Origin: Flavobacteriales bacterium
Lineage (GTDB): Bacteria > Bacteroidota > Bacteroidia > Flavobacteriales_D > Sanyastnellaceae
Reading direction: 5' to 3'
DNA: 49,798 bases
NCBI GenBank assembly: GCA_020437755.1
Contig: JAGQVX010000008.1
Coordinates: 1-49,798 of the forward strand
Part shown: piece after piece, positions 8,961 through 17,593 of the stretch
Layout: the number at the start of each line of letters is the position of its first letter
Position numbering within the stretch: the first letter of the stretch is position 1
The notes under the pieces: model-generated
What the model saw: the letters and a program-made list of their open reading frames with translations, nothing else
The model's database searches: none
What the model was told of the DNA's origin: nothing
Translations under genes and position numbers: made by a program

Positions 8961-10210
8961 TACCGGATTTTGAGGGTTACCAGTGTGATTACGGCCAACA
9001 TCAATCCTACAATCCAGAAGCGTGAAACGATTTTAGCCTCGTGCATCTCCAGTTTTTGGAAGTGATGGTGAAGGGGTGCCATGCGGAAAATGCGACGACC
9101 CTCGCCGTATTTTTTCTTGGTGTATTTGAAGTAGGTCACTTGCATGACTACCGACAAATTCTCGATTAAGAATACCCCACAAAGGATGGGGATTAACAGC
9201 TCCTTGCGAATGGCAATGGCAAATACGGCGATGATGCCGCCGAGAGCCAGACTTCCCGTGTCACCCATAAATACCTGGGCGGGAAAGGAGTTGTACCACA
9301 GGAACCCCACGCACGCACCAACAAAGGCGCTTATAAACACTACCAGCTCACCTGAACTGGGGATGTACATAATGTTGAGGTAATCGGCAAAAATGTAGTT
9401 ACCGGACACATAAGCCAAGAAAGCAAGGGTGACCCCAATGATGCCCGATGTGCCGGTAGCTAGTCCGTCAAGACCATCGGTCATGTTGGCGCCATTGGAC
9501 ACTGAGGTAACAATCAGGATTACAATGGGGATGAATACTATCCATACCCAGTCCTGGGCCTCGTCTCCCATCCAGCTTACCAACCAGGCATAGTCGAACT
9601 CGTTGTTTTTGACAAATGGCAAGGTGGTTTTCGAGGTGCTTTGTTCCATCCAGAGTTCCGGATTGGAAGTGCCACCCTCAGCATTGGCCATCACCTCTTC
9701 AATATGTGGAGTTGGGGTGTCGTCAACCTTTGACTTCAGCTTCACATCATCACTGCAGTACAGCATGGTTCCCACGATGATTCCCACACCGATCTGTCCA
9801 ATTACCTTGAACTTACCGGCCAGTCCTTTCTTGTCTTTCTTGAACACCTTGATGTAGTCGTCCAAAAAACCAATACCGCCCAACCATACTGTAGCAATGA
9901 GCATGATTTGGATATAGATATTGGTGAGATCGGCAACCAGGAGTGTAGGAATGAGAATAGAGGCAAGAATGATCAGTCCTCCCATGGTTGGCGTGCCTTG
10001 CTTTTGCAATTGGCCTTCCAAACCAAGATCCCGTACAATTTCTCCTACCTGTTGTTTCTGCAGGATGCGTATGAGGCGACCGCCAAATACCATGCTGATA
10101 ATCAGCGAGATAATAATGCTCAGGGCTGCCCGGAATGAGATGAACTGGAAGAGTCCGGCTCCGGGGGTATTGAAGTTGTTTTGCAGATATTCAAAAAAGT
10201 GATACAGCAT
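8960..10210 (-). CDS. mraY: Phospho-MurNAc-pentapeptide transferase MraY
   Basis: Polytopic membrane enzyme that transfers phospho-MurNAc-pentapeptide to undecaprenyl phosphate, forming lipid I. The acidic catalytic motifs FLDDYIKV (about 115-122), [10 protein letters not shown] (about 242-251) and [10 protein letters not shown] are present. At 416 residues it is longer than the roughly 360 of E. coli. The extra material is a hydrophilic loop between residues of about 152 and 215, which on the usual topology should face the periplasm. Similar insertions are known in Bacteroidota MraY. The gene overlaps murE by one base and murD by one base. Confidence 0.97.
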   Translation of the reverse strand: MLYHFFEYLQNNFNTPGAGLFQFISFRAALSIIISLIISMVFGGRLIRILQKQQVGEIVRDLGLEGQLQKQGTPTMGGLIILASILIPTLLVADLTNIYIQIMLIATVWLGGIGFLDDYIKVFKKDKKGLAGKFKVIGQIGVGIIVGTMLYCSDDVKLKSKVDDTPTPHIEEVMANAEGGTSNPELWMEQSTSKTTLPFVKNNEFDYAWLVSWMGDEAQDWVWIVFIPIVILIVTSVSNGANMTDGLDGLATGTSGIIGVTLAFLAYVSGNYIFADYLNIMYIPSSGELVVFISAFVGACVGFLWYNSFPAQVFMGDTGSLALGGIIAVFAIAIRKELLIPILCGVFLIENLSVVMQVTYFKYTKKKYGEGRRIFRMAPLHHHFQKLEMHEAKIVSRFWIVGLMLAVITLVTLKIR

Positions 10211-11676
10211 TACTTATTGAGCATTTTGAAGGTTTCTCCCACCACGGCCAAATCGTCGAATGGGTGTTTAATTCCTTGTATTTCCTGGTATGTCTCGTGT
10301 CCTTTTCCGGCTACGAGTATGATGTCTCCGGCATTCGCCAAAGAGCAAGCGATCTTGATCGCTTCCTTTCGATCCGATAGTGTGATGGAACGCGCTACCT
10401 GGGTAGGGTCCAGCCCCCCCTTCATTTCACTGAGGATTACCTCGGGGTCTTCATTTCGTGGATTGTCGGATGTGAGAATAACTTTATCACTCAATTCAGC
10501 GGCAATTCGTGCCATGACCGGACGCTTTTCTTTATCGCGGTTTCCACCGCAACCCACAACCGTAATCACCTGCTCATTTCCCGTGCGGATGTCCTTGATT
10601 GTGGCTAGCACATTTTTAAGAGCATCAGGCGTGTGGGCGTAATCGATGATGGCAGTGATTTGCGAGTTGGAGCGCATGTACTGGAACCGTCCGGCAACGC
10701 TATCTTGCACCGAAAGAGCCGTAAGCACTTCCAGTGGATCAAGCTCCAGTTCCTGGGTTACGGCCCATACGGCCAACAAATTGTACGCGTTGAACCCTCC
10801 CACAAGTTTGCTGTACAAATCCAGATTGTTGATATGCAAGTGGAGGCCACTGAATTGATTCTCCAAAACCTTGGCCTTGTAATCGGCCATATTCTTCAAT
10901 GCAAATGTTTTTATACGAGCCTTGCAGTTCTGTACCATTACCTGATGACGCTTATCGTCTCCATTGATGATTGCAAAGGCTCGGGCCGGCAAACCGTCGA
11001 ATAGTGCCTTCTTCGCTTTGATGTAAGCGTCGAAGGTTTGGTGATAGTCCAGGTGATCGTGCGTAATGTTGGTAAACACTGCGCCTTCAAAAGTGATTCC
11101 TGCCACGCGTTTTTGATCGATAGCATGAGAGCTTACTTCCATGAAGCAGTACTCCACACCATGCTCTACCATGCGAAACAGCAGTTCGTTCAGCGAAACT
11201 GGGTCGGGAGTTGTATGAGTAGCCTGGATCTCCTCGTCGTCAATTCGATTCACCACGGTTGAGAGCAAGCCACACGAGTATCCCAGTTCTCGAAGTAAAT
11301 TGAAAAGGAGTGTGGCCGTAGTGGTCTTACCATTGGTTCCTGTTATTCCTACGAGTTTCAATTTGCCGGATGGCTGATCATAGAAATTCGAGGCGCACAC
11401 ACCAGCAGCAAGAGCGCTGCTTTCGCATCGAATGTAGGTAACTCCGTCATGTACCTCATCCGGAGCTCTCTCGCAAATTACCGCCCGGGCTCCTAGTGAA
11501 ATGGCTTTTTCAATGAAGTCGTGGCCATCAGTTAAGGTGCCTGGAATGGCTATGAACAGACTATCTTTTTCAACTTTCCGCGAGTCAATACAGATCGAGG
11601 AAATTTCAATATCCGTGGAACCTGTTACATCAACCAGTCCTGCCTTGTATAGTATGTCTGATAGGATGCGGTTCAC
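10210..11676 (-). CDS. murE: UDP-MurNAc-tripeptide synthetase MurE (meso-DAP type)
   Basis: Cytoplasmic ligase that adds the third stem-peptide residue to UDP-MurNAc-L-Ala-D-Glu. The P-loop GTNGKTT lies at about 113-119 and the KHNL-like UDP-binding region is N-terminal. The DNPR motif near residue 408 is the known determinant for meso-diaminopimelate, so the peptidoglycan should be of the DAP type. The length of 488 residues is normal. Four bases at its start overlap the ftsI stop region. A copy of the iterated element near its 3' end has C in place of the first A. Confidence 0.97.
   Translation of the reverse strand: MNRILSDILYKAGLVDVTGSTDIEISSICIDSRKVEKDSLFIAIPGTLTDGHDFIEKAISLGARAVICERAPDEVHDGVTYIRCESSALAAGVCASNFYDQPSGKLKLVGITGTNGKTTTATLLFNLLRELGYSCGLLSTVVNRIDDEEIQATHTTPDPVSLNELLFRMVEHGVEYCFMEVSSHAIDQKRVAGITFEGAVFTNITHDHLDYHQTFDAYIKAKKALFDGLPARAFAIINGDDKRHQVMVQNCKARIKTFALKNMADYKAKVLENQFSGLHLHINNLDLYSKLVGGFNAYNLLAVWAVTQELELDPLEVLTALSVQDSVAGRFQYMRSNSQITAIIDYAHTPDALKNVLATIKDIRTGNEQVITVVGCGGNRDKEKRPVMARIAAELSDKVILTSDNPRNEDPEVILSEMKGGLDPTQVARSITLSDRKEAIKIACSLANAGDIILVAGKGHETYQEIQGIKHPFDDLAVVGETFKMLNK
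10330..10343 (-). repeat. Iterated element, one mismatch
   Basis: Reads CTTTGGCGAATGCC on the minus strand, so the first base of ATTT is C. It lies in murE and encodes part of SLANAG. Confidence 0.65.
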
Positions 11677-13781
11677 GACAGTGTAATGGTTATGGTTTGA
11701 TTATATCCGGCGCTGGTTCCCGGTGAAATGCTTTGCTTTTTGACCATGCCATGTCCCTCTACCAGAACTTTGAGTCCGCAGTTCTCCAGTAGATAAATGG
11801 CGTCTTTGAGCCCCATGCCTCGCACGTCGGGAACTTTTTTGATCTCTACCGTAAGCGGCTTGATGGCCACATTGTCTGAACCCGTGCTTGTCGTTACCCA
11901 GTCAGACTGGCTATTGTCCTGCACGGGGATGTTGAGGTGATGAAAGGCCGTAAGAATATCGGGGTGATAGCCTCCTTTTGAAATAGGGATTAGAGTCTTG
12001 GATAATGAATCAACCATTTCCTCTTCCTGAATCTCAAGTTGTGTAGCATAGATGTGATCGGCCAGTCGTTTGAAAACAGGCGCGGCCACGGAACTTCCGT
12101 AATACGACCCTCCTCGTGGATCGTTGACTACCACAATGCAGGAATACTTTGGGTTGTCGGCCGGAAAGTAGCCCACAAAGCTCGCGCGGTATCGACCATG
12201 CACGTAGCCTCCATCTTTGGATAACCAGGCCGTACCTGTTTTTCCTGCTACTTTGTACGGACTGTTCTTGAAGATGTAGTCGGCGGTGCCGCCTTCTTCG
12301 CATACACCCTCCATCATCTGGCGGCATTTGGCTACGGTTGACTGACTACAAACGGCTTCGCGTAGAACGGTCGGTTTAACTTCTTGCAACAGGCGTCCAT
12401 TGCGTTGGAAACCCGTTACAAAAGTGGGGAGCATCATTTTACCGTTGTTGGCTACGGCATTGTACAGACTAAGCGTTTGAAGGGGTGTTTGTTCCACTTC
12501 GTAGCCAATGGACATCCATATATGGCTGATTCCTGACCATTGTCCTTCTCCAACTTTTCGATACACTTTAGGCGGACGCTCGCCAAGGAGCCGTATGCCC
12601 AGTTTTTGAGAAACTCCCAATGCCGCGATTGCGTCGAGGTATTCTTGCTTTTTATCCTTGAATTTGGCGTCGATGATTTTGGCTACACCAATATTGCTCG
12701 ACTTTTCAAAGATTTCTTCCACCGATAAAACACCCGAGCCCCCTTTGTCCCAGTCGGAGTCCCGAATGGTGCTTCCATAGAATTTCTCAATACCCTTTCC
12801 GGTGTCAAAAGTCTCATCAAGAGATACCAACCCGGATTCCAAAGCGGCCATTACGGATACGAGTTTAAACGTCGATCCCGGTTCAATTGGAGTTCCAAAG
12901 GCGTGATTGAAGTACTCACCGTATTGCTGGTCTTTTTCGCTCCAGGAAATGTTGGCAATCGCCTTAATAAATCCGGTTTCTACTTCCATAAGCACGGCAC
13001 AACCCCAATCGGCGTTGTGCTTGGTGACCTGCTCCATTAAGGTGCTTTCCGCTATATCTTGCAAATGCACATCGAGAGCCATTACCACATCAAGGCCCGG
13101 AACCGGTTCCTGGATGTAGTCGTCCGAAATGGGCTTCCAAACATTTCCTGCCAATCGTTCCTGCAATTGAATTCCGTCTTGTCCTCCCAGTATGGAGTCG
13201 AAGGATGCCTCAACGCCCACCGGCTTGGCGCTGCGTTCCAGTCCAATAGTACGAGCAGCGAGCAATCCGAAGGGTTGCTTTCGAACATCCTGACGCTCAA
13301 TGGTAAATCCGCTCTTGTATTTATGGAGACGCGCAATGGGGAGCTCCTGAAATGCCTTGAGTTCAGGATAGGAGACATGGCGCTTTATAAGGGCATATCG
13401 CGAGCCGGAACGCCGGGCGTCCTGGAAGATAGCTGCATATTCGGCAGCCGTGTGATTCTTGAATATCTTACTCAGTCCGGTGGCCAGAGAATCCAGTTTC
13501 TCATCGAAGTGTGCCTTGTCAATACCATCGCTTTTAGAGTCCCAGCGAATCTCATATTCGGGCACAGAGGTAGCCAGCAAACTGCCATCCGAGGCAAGTA
13601 TTTGACCTCGGACGGCGGCTATCACCCGTTCTTGCTGTTCAAAGGTCTCGCGTTTACTTTGCCATTGATCGGCCTGGCCGATTTGGATGACGAACACCTT
13701 AACCAAAATGGCGACACCCAGGAAGGCAACTGCGAGAAACAGTAACCAAGACTTAACTGCTATGTCCTCTTTATTCTTCAA
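11673..13781 (-). CDS. ftsI: Septal transpeptidase FtsI (PBP3) with C-terminal PASTA domain
   Basis: Class B penicillin-binding protein that cross-links septal peptidoglycan. It has an N-terminal membrane anchor (about residues 12-33), a dimerisation/pedestal domain, then a transpeptidase domain. The catalytic motifs are STFK (Ser303, Lys306), SSN (361-363) and KTG (514-516). The last 65 or so residues form a PASTA domain (KVPDVRGMGLKDAIYLLE), a common addition in Bacteroidota and Gram-positive PBPs but absent in E. coli FtsI. The length is 702 residues. It overlaps ftsL by 11 bases and murE by four. Confidence 0.97.
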   Translation of the reverse strand: MKNKEDIAVKSWLLFLAVAFLGVAILVKVFVIQIGQADQWQSKRETFEQQERVIAAVRGQILASDGSLLATSVPEYEIRWDSKSDGIDKAHFDEKLDSLATGLSKIFKNHTAAEYAAIFQDARRSGSRYALIKRHVSYPELKAFQELPIARLHKYKSGFTIERQDVRKQPFGLLAARTIGLERSAKPVGVEASFDSILGGQDGIQLQERLAGNVWKPISDDYIQEPVPGLDVVMALDVHLQDIAESTLMEQVTKHNADWGCAVLMEVETGFIKAIANISWSEKDQQYGEYFNHAFGTPIEPGSTFKLVSVMAALESGLVSLDETFDTGKGIEKFYGSTIRDSDWDKGGSGVLSVEEIFEKSSNIGVAKIIDAKFKDKKQEYLDAIAALGVSQKLGIRLLGERPPKVYRKVGEGQWSGISHIWMSIGYEVEQTPLQTLSLYNAVANNGKMMLPTFVTGFQRNGRLLQEVKPTVLREAVCSQSTVAKCRQMMEGVCEEGGTADYIFKNSPYKVAGKTGTAWLSKDGGYVHGRYRASFVGYFPADNPKYSCIVVVNDPRGGSYYGSSVAAPVFKRLADHIYATQLEIQEEEMVDSLSKTLIPISKGGYHPDILTAFHHLNIPVQDNSQSDWVTTSTGSDNVAIKPLTVEIKKVPDVRGMGLKDAIYLLENCGLKVLVEGHGMVKKQSISPGTSAGYNQTITITLS

Positions 13782-14154
13782 AATATCCCGACTCTACTTC
13801 GATGATATTGGGCTGGCTCTGCGGTTCTTTCAATCCAAGTTCATCGATTGATTTCACCACAGAGGATTGTTGTTTCTCTGATTCCAGGTCACTCATGACC
13901 GTATTGTATCGTGACGTGAGCTCTTCAATCTCGCGCTTCACGCGGTCTTGCTCACGCAGTACGTTTTCGAAGTAGTAGCCAATTCCGATCTGGGCTAGAA
14001 AAAGCAGAGCGACAAAAAGGATGAAGGGCATGTGTTTGACCACACCGGCCCGGGTGAGAAATTCCCCACTCAGCATCGCATTGATGGTCCGGCTAAAAGC
14101 GCTTTTCCGCACTTTCTTCGGCTCTTTGTCCTCAGTCTTTAGTCTGTTTGCCAT
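13771..14154 (-). CDS. ftsL: FtsL-like division protein
   Basis: Small single-pass membrane protein between rsmH and ftsI, the standard position of ftsL. A basic cytoplasmic N-terminus is followed by one transmembrane helix (roughly residues 44-64) and a coiled-coil-like stretch rich in Glu, Arg and Gln (REIEELTSRYNTVMSDLESEKQ). This is the expected FtsL architecture, in which the coil pairs with FtsB and activates FtsWI. I chose the ATG at 14154 (127 residues) because an upstream in-frame start at 14274 lies deep inside rsmH. Even so it overlaps the end of rsmH by 23 bases. Identification is by topology and context rather than sequence. Confidence 0.85.
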   Translation of the reverse strand: MANRLKTEDKEPKKVRKSAFSRTINAMLSGEFLTRAGVVKHMPFILFVALLFLAQIGIGYYFENVLREQDRVKREIEELTSRYNTVMSDLESEKQQSSVVKSIDELGLKEPQSQPNIIEVESGYFEE

Positions 14155-15058
14155 GATTACGCTCGGCAATTCGCAGTCGGGCGCTTCGTGCCCGGTTATT
14201 GTTTTCAATTTCCTCCTGGTTGGGGAGGATAGCTTTTCGGTTAATTGGATTGAACGGTCGTTCAATGTTGCCAAAGAGGTCTTTATGTTGCTTGTCGTCG
14301 AAGTTTCCCGATCGGAAAAAGTGTTTCACCAGCCGGTCCTCCAGGGAGTGGTAGCTGATGATCGATACCCTTCCGCCGGGTTTTACGATTCGGGGCAGTT
14401 GCTCAAGAAAAGCTTCCAGTGCTTCGAGTTCGCCGTTCACAGCAATGCGTATCGCCTGGAATACCTGTGCCAGGAATTTGTTTAGTTGGCCGGCATTCGC
14501 CAAATGCTCAACTGCATTCCTGAGGTCGGTTGTGGTCGTCAGGGGTTTGTTACTCCTGTGTTTGACCACATTTTCGGCAATTCTCCAGGCCGATTTCAGT
14601 TCGCCGTAACGTCGGAACATCGACGCTAAGTCTTCCTGACTAGCTGTGTTCAACAAGTCGCGGGCACTCATACCTGTTGTGGGATTCATCCTCATATCGA
14701 GTGCGCCTTCAAAACGGATGGAAAATCCGCGATCAGCATCATCAAATTGGTGGGAAGAAACTCCTAGGTCGGCGAGAATGCCATCCACGTGAGGCGCTCC
14801 GGATGCAGCAAGAAAGTTTTCGAGAAAGCGAAAGTTTCCGTGAATCAGGGTGAAGCGATCATCGTGTGGCGCGTTTTCGTGAGCCCGCGGGTCCTGATCC
14901 AATGCGATCAGTCGGCCCGTGGTCATCCTCTTCAGTATTTCAAGTGAATGCCCTCCTCCTCCGAAGGTGACATCAACATAGATCCCGTCCGGAACTATGT
15001 CCAATCCATCTACAGTGGGCATCAGAAGTACCGGAATGTGATACGCCTGATCTCCCAT
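14132..15058 (-). CDS. rsmH: 16S rRNA (cytosine(1402)-N(4))-methyltransferase RsmH
   Basis: SAM-dependent methyltransferase (formerly MraW) that modifies C1402 in the decoding centre of 16S rRNA. The N-terminal HIPVLL motif and the SAM-binding strand YVDVTFGGGGHS are clear, as are ILADLGVSSHQFDDADRGFS and the C-terminal SYHSLEDRLVKHFF motif. The 308-residue length is normal. It starts one base after the mraZ stop, so the two are surely cotranscribed and under MraZ control. Confidence 0.98.
   Translation of the reverse strand: MGDQAYHIPVLLMPTVDGLDIVPDGIYVDVTFGGGGHSLEILKRMTTGRLIALDQDPRAHENAPHDDRFTLIHGNFRFLENFLAASGAPHVDGILADLGVSSHQFDDADRGFSIRFEGALDMRMNPTTGMSARDLLNTASQEDLASMFRRYGELKSAWRIAENVVKHRSNKPLTTTTDLRNAVEHLANAGQLNKFLAQVFQAIRIAVNGELEALEAFLEQLPRIVKPGGRVSIISYHSLEDRLVKHFFRSGNFDDKQHKDLFGNIERPFNPINRKAILPNQEEIENNNRARSARLRIAERNHGKQTKD
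14492..14505 (-). repeat. Iterated ATTTGGCGAATGCC element
   Basis: Exact copy in rsmH, encoding part of HLANAG. Confidence 0.75.
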
Positions 15059-15059
15059 A

Positions 15060-15554
15060 TCAATTATTCAACCCGATAATGCGTCCCGGGTCTTCAATAT
15101 CCTTTCGAACTTTTTCCGCGAGGCGGGCAAAGTCATCGTCGTTGGCCATGAACGCCTGGTTATAGTTGTCCATACTCCAGATCTCAATCTTCTCTCCCAG
15201 TCCCGATACGATAATGTCGTTCTTGTCCCCTGCCTTTATTCCTGCGAACTCCATCAGTATGGAAGGCAGTAGCAGTCGGCCGGTTTTATCCAGCTCAATG
15301 CCGGATGCACCCATCATGAACTTGCGCTGAAACAGCTGATGCTCACGATTGTACCTGCTCAATCGGGCCATCTCTCCATTTACCCGATCCCATTCCGGCT
15401 TAGGGTAGAGCACCAGACATTTTTCAAAAATGTCGCGGTTGATGACCAGACCGTGCGGCATGACTTCCTCCAGTTGCTTTCGCAGCTTGGCTGGAAACAT
15501 TAATCGACCCTTTGAGTCGACTTTACACCGGTGTTCACCTAACAGATTGAGCAT
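15060..15554 (-). CDS. mraZ: Transcriptional regulator MraZ
   Basis: DNA-binding repressor of the division and cell-wall operon it heads. Two SpoVT-AbrB halves are visible: one at about residues 5-50 (CKVDSKGRLMFPAKLR) and a second at about 80-125 (IELDKTGRLLLPSIL). This is the double-swapped-hairpin arrangement that forms ring-shaped oligomers. The length of 164 residues is slightly above the E. coli 152. A 10-bp-phased series of GTGG-like boxes lies 26-70 bases upstream of the start, which fits autoregulation. Confidence 0.97.
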   Translation of the reverse strand: MLNLLGEHRCKVDSKGRLMFPAKLRKQLEEVMPHGLVINRDIFEKCLVLYPKPEWDRVNGEMARLSRYNREHQLFQRKFMMGASGIELDKTGRLLLPSILMEFAGIKAGDKNDIIVSGLGEKIEIWSMDNYNQAFMANDDDFARLAEKVRKDIEDPGRIIGLNN

Positions 15555-15579
15555 TTGTACAAAAGCAAGTCAAAACTAA

Positions 15580-15623
15580 CCAAAATTTACCACTTTAAGA
15601 CACATCCTACCACTATTTACCAC
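15580..15623 (-). promoter_or_regulatory. MraZ operator: 10-bp-phased GTGG boxes
   Basis: On the minus strand GTGG tetramers sit at exact 10-base intervals. Plus-strand CCAC begins at 15590, 15610 and 15620, with degenerate members at 15580 (CCAA) and 15600 (ACAC). MraZ from other bacteria binds direct TGGG/GTGG-type repeats with about 10-bp period just upstream of mraZ, so this is very likely the autoregulatory operator. The assignment rests on spacing and position. Confidence 0.8.
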
Positions 15624-15689
15624 TTTGTGGAAAACTCACAGCAGATTGTGGATGGGTATTCATGTTGAAAATGGTATCTAAGTATCAGA

Positions 15690-15704
15690 ATAACAGTCTG
15701 TTAT
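15690..15704. promoter_or_regulatory. Perfect dyad ATAACAG-T-CTGTTAT
   Basis: Seven-base arms surround a single T. It lies 130 bases from mraZ and 180 bases from the hydrolase start, outside the MraZ boxes, so it is likely the operator of another regulator. The inner AACAGTCTGTT is also found at 25121-25131. Confidence 0.5.
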
Positions 15705-15820
15705 GTGTTATTGAGGAAGTCCCATCATGCGGTGGTAAGAAGTGGCACGTCTGAGCTCATTTTGGGTCGTTGCACCATTTTATCATCAGGGGTCGTGTGA
15801 AGAAATCGCGAAAAACCCCC

Positions 15821-15851
15821 TTGAGGTGCATCCGATAGGGAAGTACATTTG
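15821..15851 (+). promoter_or_regulatory. Bacteroidota-type promoter for the hydrolase gene
   Basis: A -33 element TTG (15821-15823) is followed after 20 bases by a -7 element TACATTTG (15844-15851). This is a perfect match to TAnnTTTG, the sigma-A consensus of Bacteroidota. The ATG is 33 bases further on. Confidence 0.7.
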
Positions 15852-15883
15852 TCTATTTTTGGAAATATCAACCTATCGTCTGC

Positions 15884-16645
15884 ATGAATGAATTGATAAT
15901 CACCGAGGGTAAGTTCAAATACATTGAACAGGGTGAAGGCACCCCCATGATCCTGCTGCATGGCTTGTTCGGTGCACTGAGCAACTTCAAGGATGTGGTA
16001 TCACATTTTTCGAAATCATACCGGGTCATTATACCCATGCTTCCTTTGTATGACCTTCCCGTGTTGAAGACTTCAGCAAAGGAAATTGCCAAGTTCCTCA
16101 AAGCGTTCATTGCCCATAAGAACCTGAAAGACGTTATCCTTGTGGGTAACAGTTTGGGGGGTCATGTGGCCTTGATTTATTCGCGGGAGCGCGGCAGTAA
16201 TGTCAAAGCCATGGTGCTGACCGCGAGTTCAGGATTGTATGAAAATGCATTTGGGTCGGGCTTTCCAAGAAGGGAAGACAAAGAATATATTCGTAAGAAA
16301 ATTGAGCTCACGTTCTTTGATCCGCGTCATTGCACCGACGAGCTGCTCGACGAGTGTTTTGATATCGTCAATGATCGAAATAAAGTGCTGAGAATTTTGG
16401 CAATTGCCAAATCAGCAATCCGTCATAACATGTCCAAGGATCTCCCCGACATGAAAATGCCGGTGTGCCTTATTTGGGGTAGGAACGACACCATTACTCC
16501 CCCGGAAGTTGCCGTTGAATTTGAGGAAAAGCTGCCCGATGCTGAATTGTTCTGGATCGATGAATGCGGACATGCTCCCATGATGGAACATCCTGAATTG
16601 TTCAATAATATCCTCGGCGATTGGCTGAAGAAACGCAACCTCTAA
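15884..16645 (+). CDS. Alpha/beta hydrolase
   Basis: Cytoplasmic alpha/beta-hydrolase-fold enzyme of unknown substrate. The oxyanion HG turn (LLHGLFG, residues 24-30), the nucleophile elbow GNSLGG (Ser90), an acid at Asp202 (WGRNDTITP) and the catalytic His230 (CGHAPMMEHPE) are all in place. It should therefore be active on an ester, thioester or C-C bond substrate. The length of 253 residues matches the family. It has its own promoter and is followed directly by engB, with gldC and gldB beyond. A hydrolase in this position near engB is common in Flavobacteriales, but the function there is not known to me. Confidence 0.9.
   Translation: MNELIITEGKFKYIEQGEGTPMILLHGLFGALSNFKDVVSHFSKSYRVIIPMLPLYDLPVLKTSAKEIAKFLKAFIAHKNLKDVILVGNSLGGHVALIYSRERGSNVKAMVLTASSGLYENAFGSGFPRREDKEYIRKKIELTFFDPRHCTDELLDECFDIVNDRNKVLRILAIAKSAIRHNMSKDLPDMKMPVCLIWGRNDTITPPEVAVEFEEKLPDAELFWIDECGHAPMMEHPELFNNILGDWLKKRNL
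16396..16411. repeat. Perfect 16-base palindrome TTTGGCAATTGCCAAA
   Basis: Fully self-complementary, inside the hydrolase gene (encodes part of ILAIAK). It has the TTTGGC/GCCAAA arms of the most symmetric iterated element (4806-4823) but a centre of AATT instead of GNAT. Confidence 0.45.
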
Positions 16646-16662
16646 TCGCAAAGTCCCTGCCT

Positions 16663-17268
16663 GTGAAGATATCTTCCGTTGAATTTGTAATCAGCAGTCC
16701 GAACATCGACAAGTGCCCGAAGCCTATTTTTCCTGAGTATGCCTTCATCGGTCGCTCCAATGTGGGTAAATCGAGTCTGATCAATATGCTCATGGAGCGC
16801 AGGCATTTGGCCAAAACCTCCTCCACTCCGGGTAAAACCCAGTTGATCAATCACTTTTTGGTCAACAAAGCAACAAAGCCGTGGTACCTCGTGGATTTAC
16901 CGGGATTTGGTTATGCGCGGGTTCCCAAGAAAATAGCCGAAAACTGGATGGGGATGATCAAGGGCTATCTCGCCAATCGAGATACGCTCATGTGTGTGCT
17001 TATGCTGATCGATGTGCGCCATGCTCCCCAAAAGAACGATTTGGAGTTTATGGAATGGATGGGTGAAAAGGGAATTCCTTTCGTAATGGTATTTACAAAG
17101 CTCGATAAGCTAACGCCGGCTAAAGCAGAGGAAGCCATGACAACCTACAAGACCGAAATGTTGAAGGTGTGGGAGTCCCTTCCCGAAATATTCGTAACCT
17201 CTTCAGCCAACAATTCGGGGAGAGAGGAAATCCTGAATTTTATCGATTCCGTCAACGAAAAGTATTGA
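16663..17268 (+). CDS. engB: Ribosome biogenesis GTPase EngB (YihA/YsxC)
   Basis: Small GTPase required for 50S subunit assembly. The G1 motif GRSNVGKSS, G3 (DLPGFGYA) and G4 (TKLD) are present in order. I chose the GTG at 16663 (201 residues): family members begin right at the KI..EFVIS strand, and the upstream in-frame TTG at 16621 lies inside the preceding gene. With this start the gap after the hydrolase stop is 17 bases. The stop is immediately followed by the stop of the convergent gldC. Confidence 0.95.
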   Translation: MKISSVEFVISSPNIDKCPKPIFPEYAFIGRSNVGKSSLINMLMERRHLAKTSSTPGKTQLINHFLVNKATKPWYLVDLPGFGYARVPKKIAENWMGMIKGYLANRDTLMCVLMLIDVRHAPQKNDLEFMEWMGEKGIPFVMVFTKLDKLTPAKAEEAMTTYKTEMLKVWESLPEIFVTSSANNSGREEILNFIDSVNEKY

Positions 17269-17592
17269 TCAGATTCCGATGCGTTCACCAAATGCCCGGG
17301 CAAACTTTTTCAATGCTTCACTCAACTCATCATCGCCTGTAGCACGCTTTAGGGAATCGGACATGGTGAGCAGTGTTTGACACACAAACACCTTCATGTC
17401 ATCTACATTCATCTCCTTATCCCATAGATCAATCTTAAGGGTGTTGCGTTCTTGGGGATCCCAAACCGATAAAAACATGGCGGAAGCCGGGGAAGATTGA
17501 TCGGTGGAAGAGGCTTTCCAGGTTATTTCTTCCGGTACGTTGTTCTCGTCGGTGGCGACGCGGATGTTGATTTCGTTTACTTTCTGCTCCAT
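17269..17592 (-). CDS. gldC: Gliding motility protein GldC
   Basis: Small soluble protein (107 residues) of the GldC family, found only in Bacteroidota and encoded next to gldB. In Flavobacterium johnsoniae GldC stabilises GldB and enhances gliding but is not essential. No signal peptide or membrane segment is visible, so it is probably cytoplasmic. It starts one base before the gldB stop region and is cotranscribed with gldB. The organism need not glide, because gldB and gldC are also found in non-gliding relatives. Confidence 0.9.
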   Translation of the reverse strand: MEQKVNEINIRVATDENNVPEEITWKASSTDQSSPASAMFLSVWDPQERNTLKIDLWDKEMNVDDMKVFVCQTLLTMSDSLKRATGDDELSEALKKFARAFGERIGI

Positions 17593-17593
17593 A

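Larger units (their letters stand above)
15555..15883. other. Divergent intergenic region mraZ / hydrolase
   Basis: This 329-base non-coding region is the longest gap in the window. It holds the phased MraZ-type boxes next to mraZ, a perfect 15-base dyad in the middle (15690-15704) and a Bacteroidota-type promoter at its right end reading into the hydrolase gene. I see no RNA gene or conserved ORF in it. Confidence 0.8.

Noticed and set aside
10088..10101. GGC-GACC-GCC followed by AAAT in mraY
   Set aside because: It has the stem and ATTT of the iterated element, but its loop does not fit GNAT. Counted as chance.
14155..14274. Longer ftsL start inside rsmH
   Set aside because: The extra 40 residues overlap the conserved end of rsmH and have no FtsL features.
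15725..15883. Short minus-strand open frames across the hydrolase start
   Set aside because: They run into the hydrolase coding sequence, lack any motif, and conflict with a good promoter and ATG on the plus strand.
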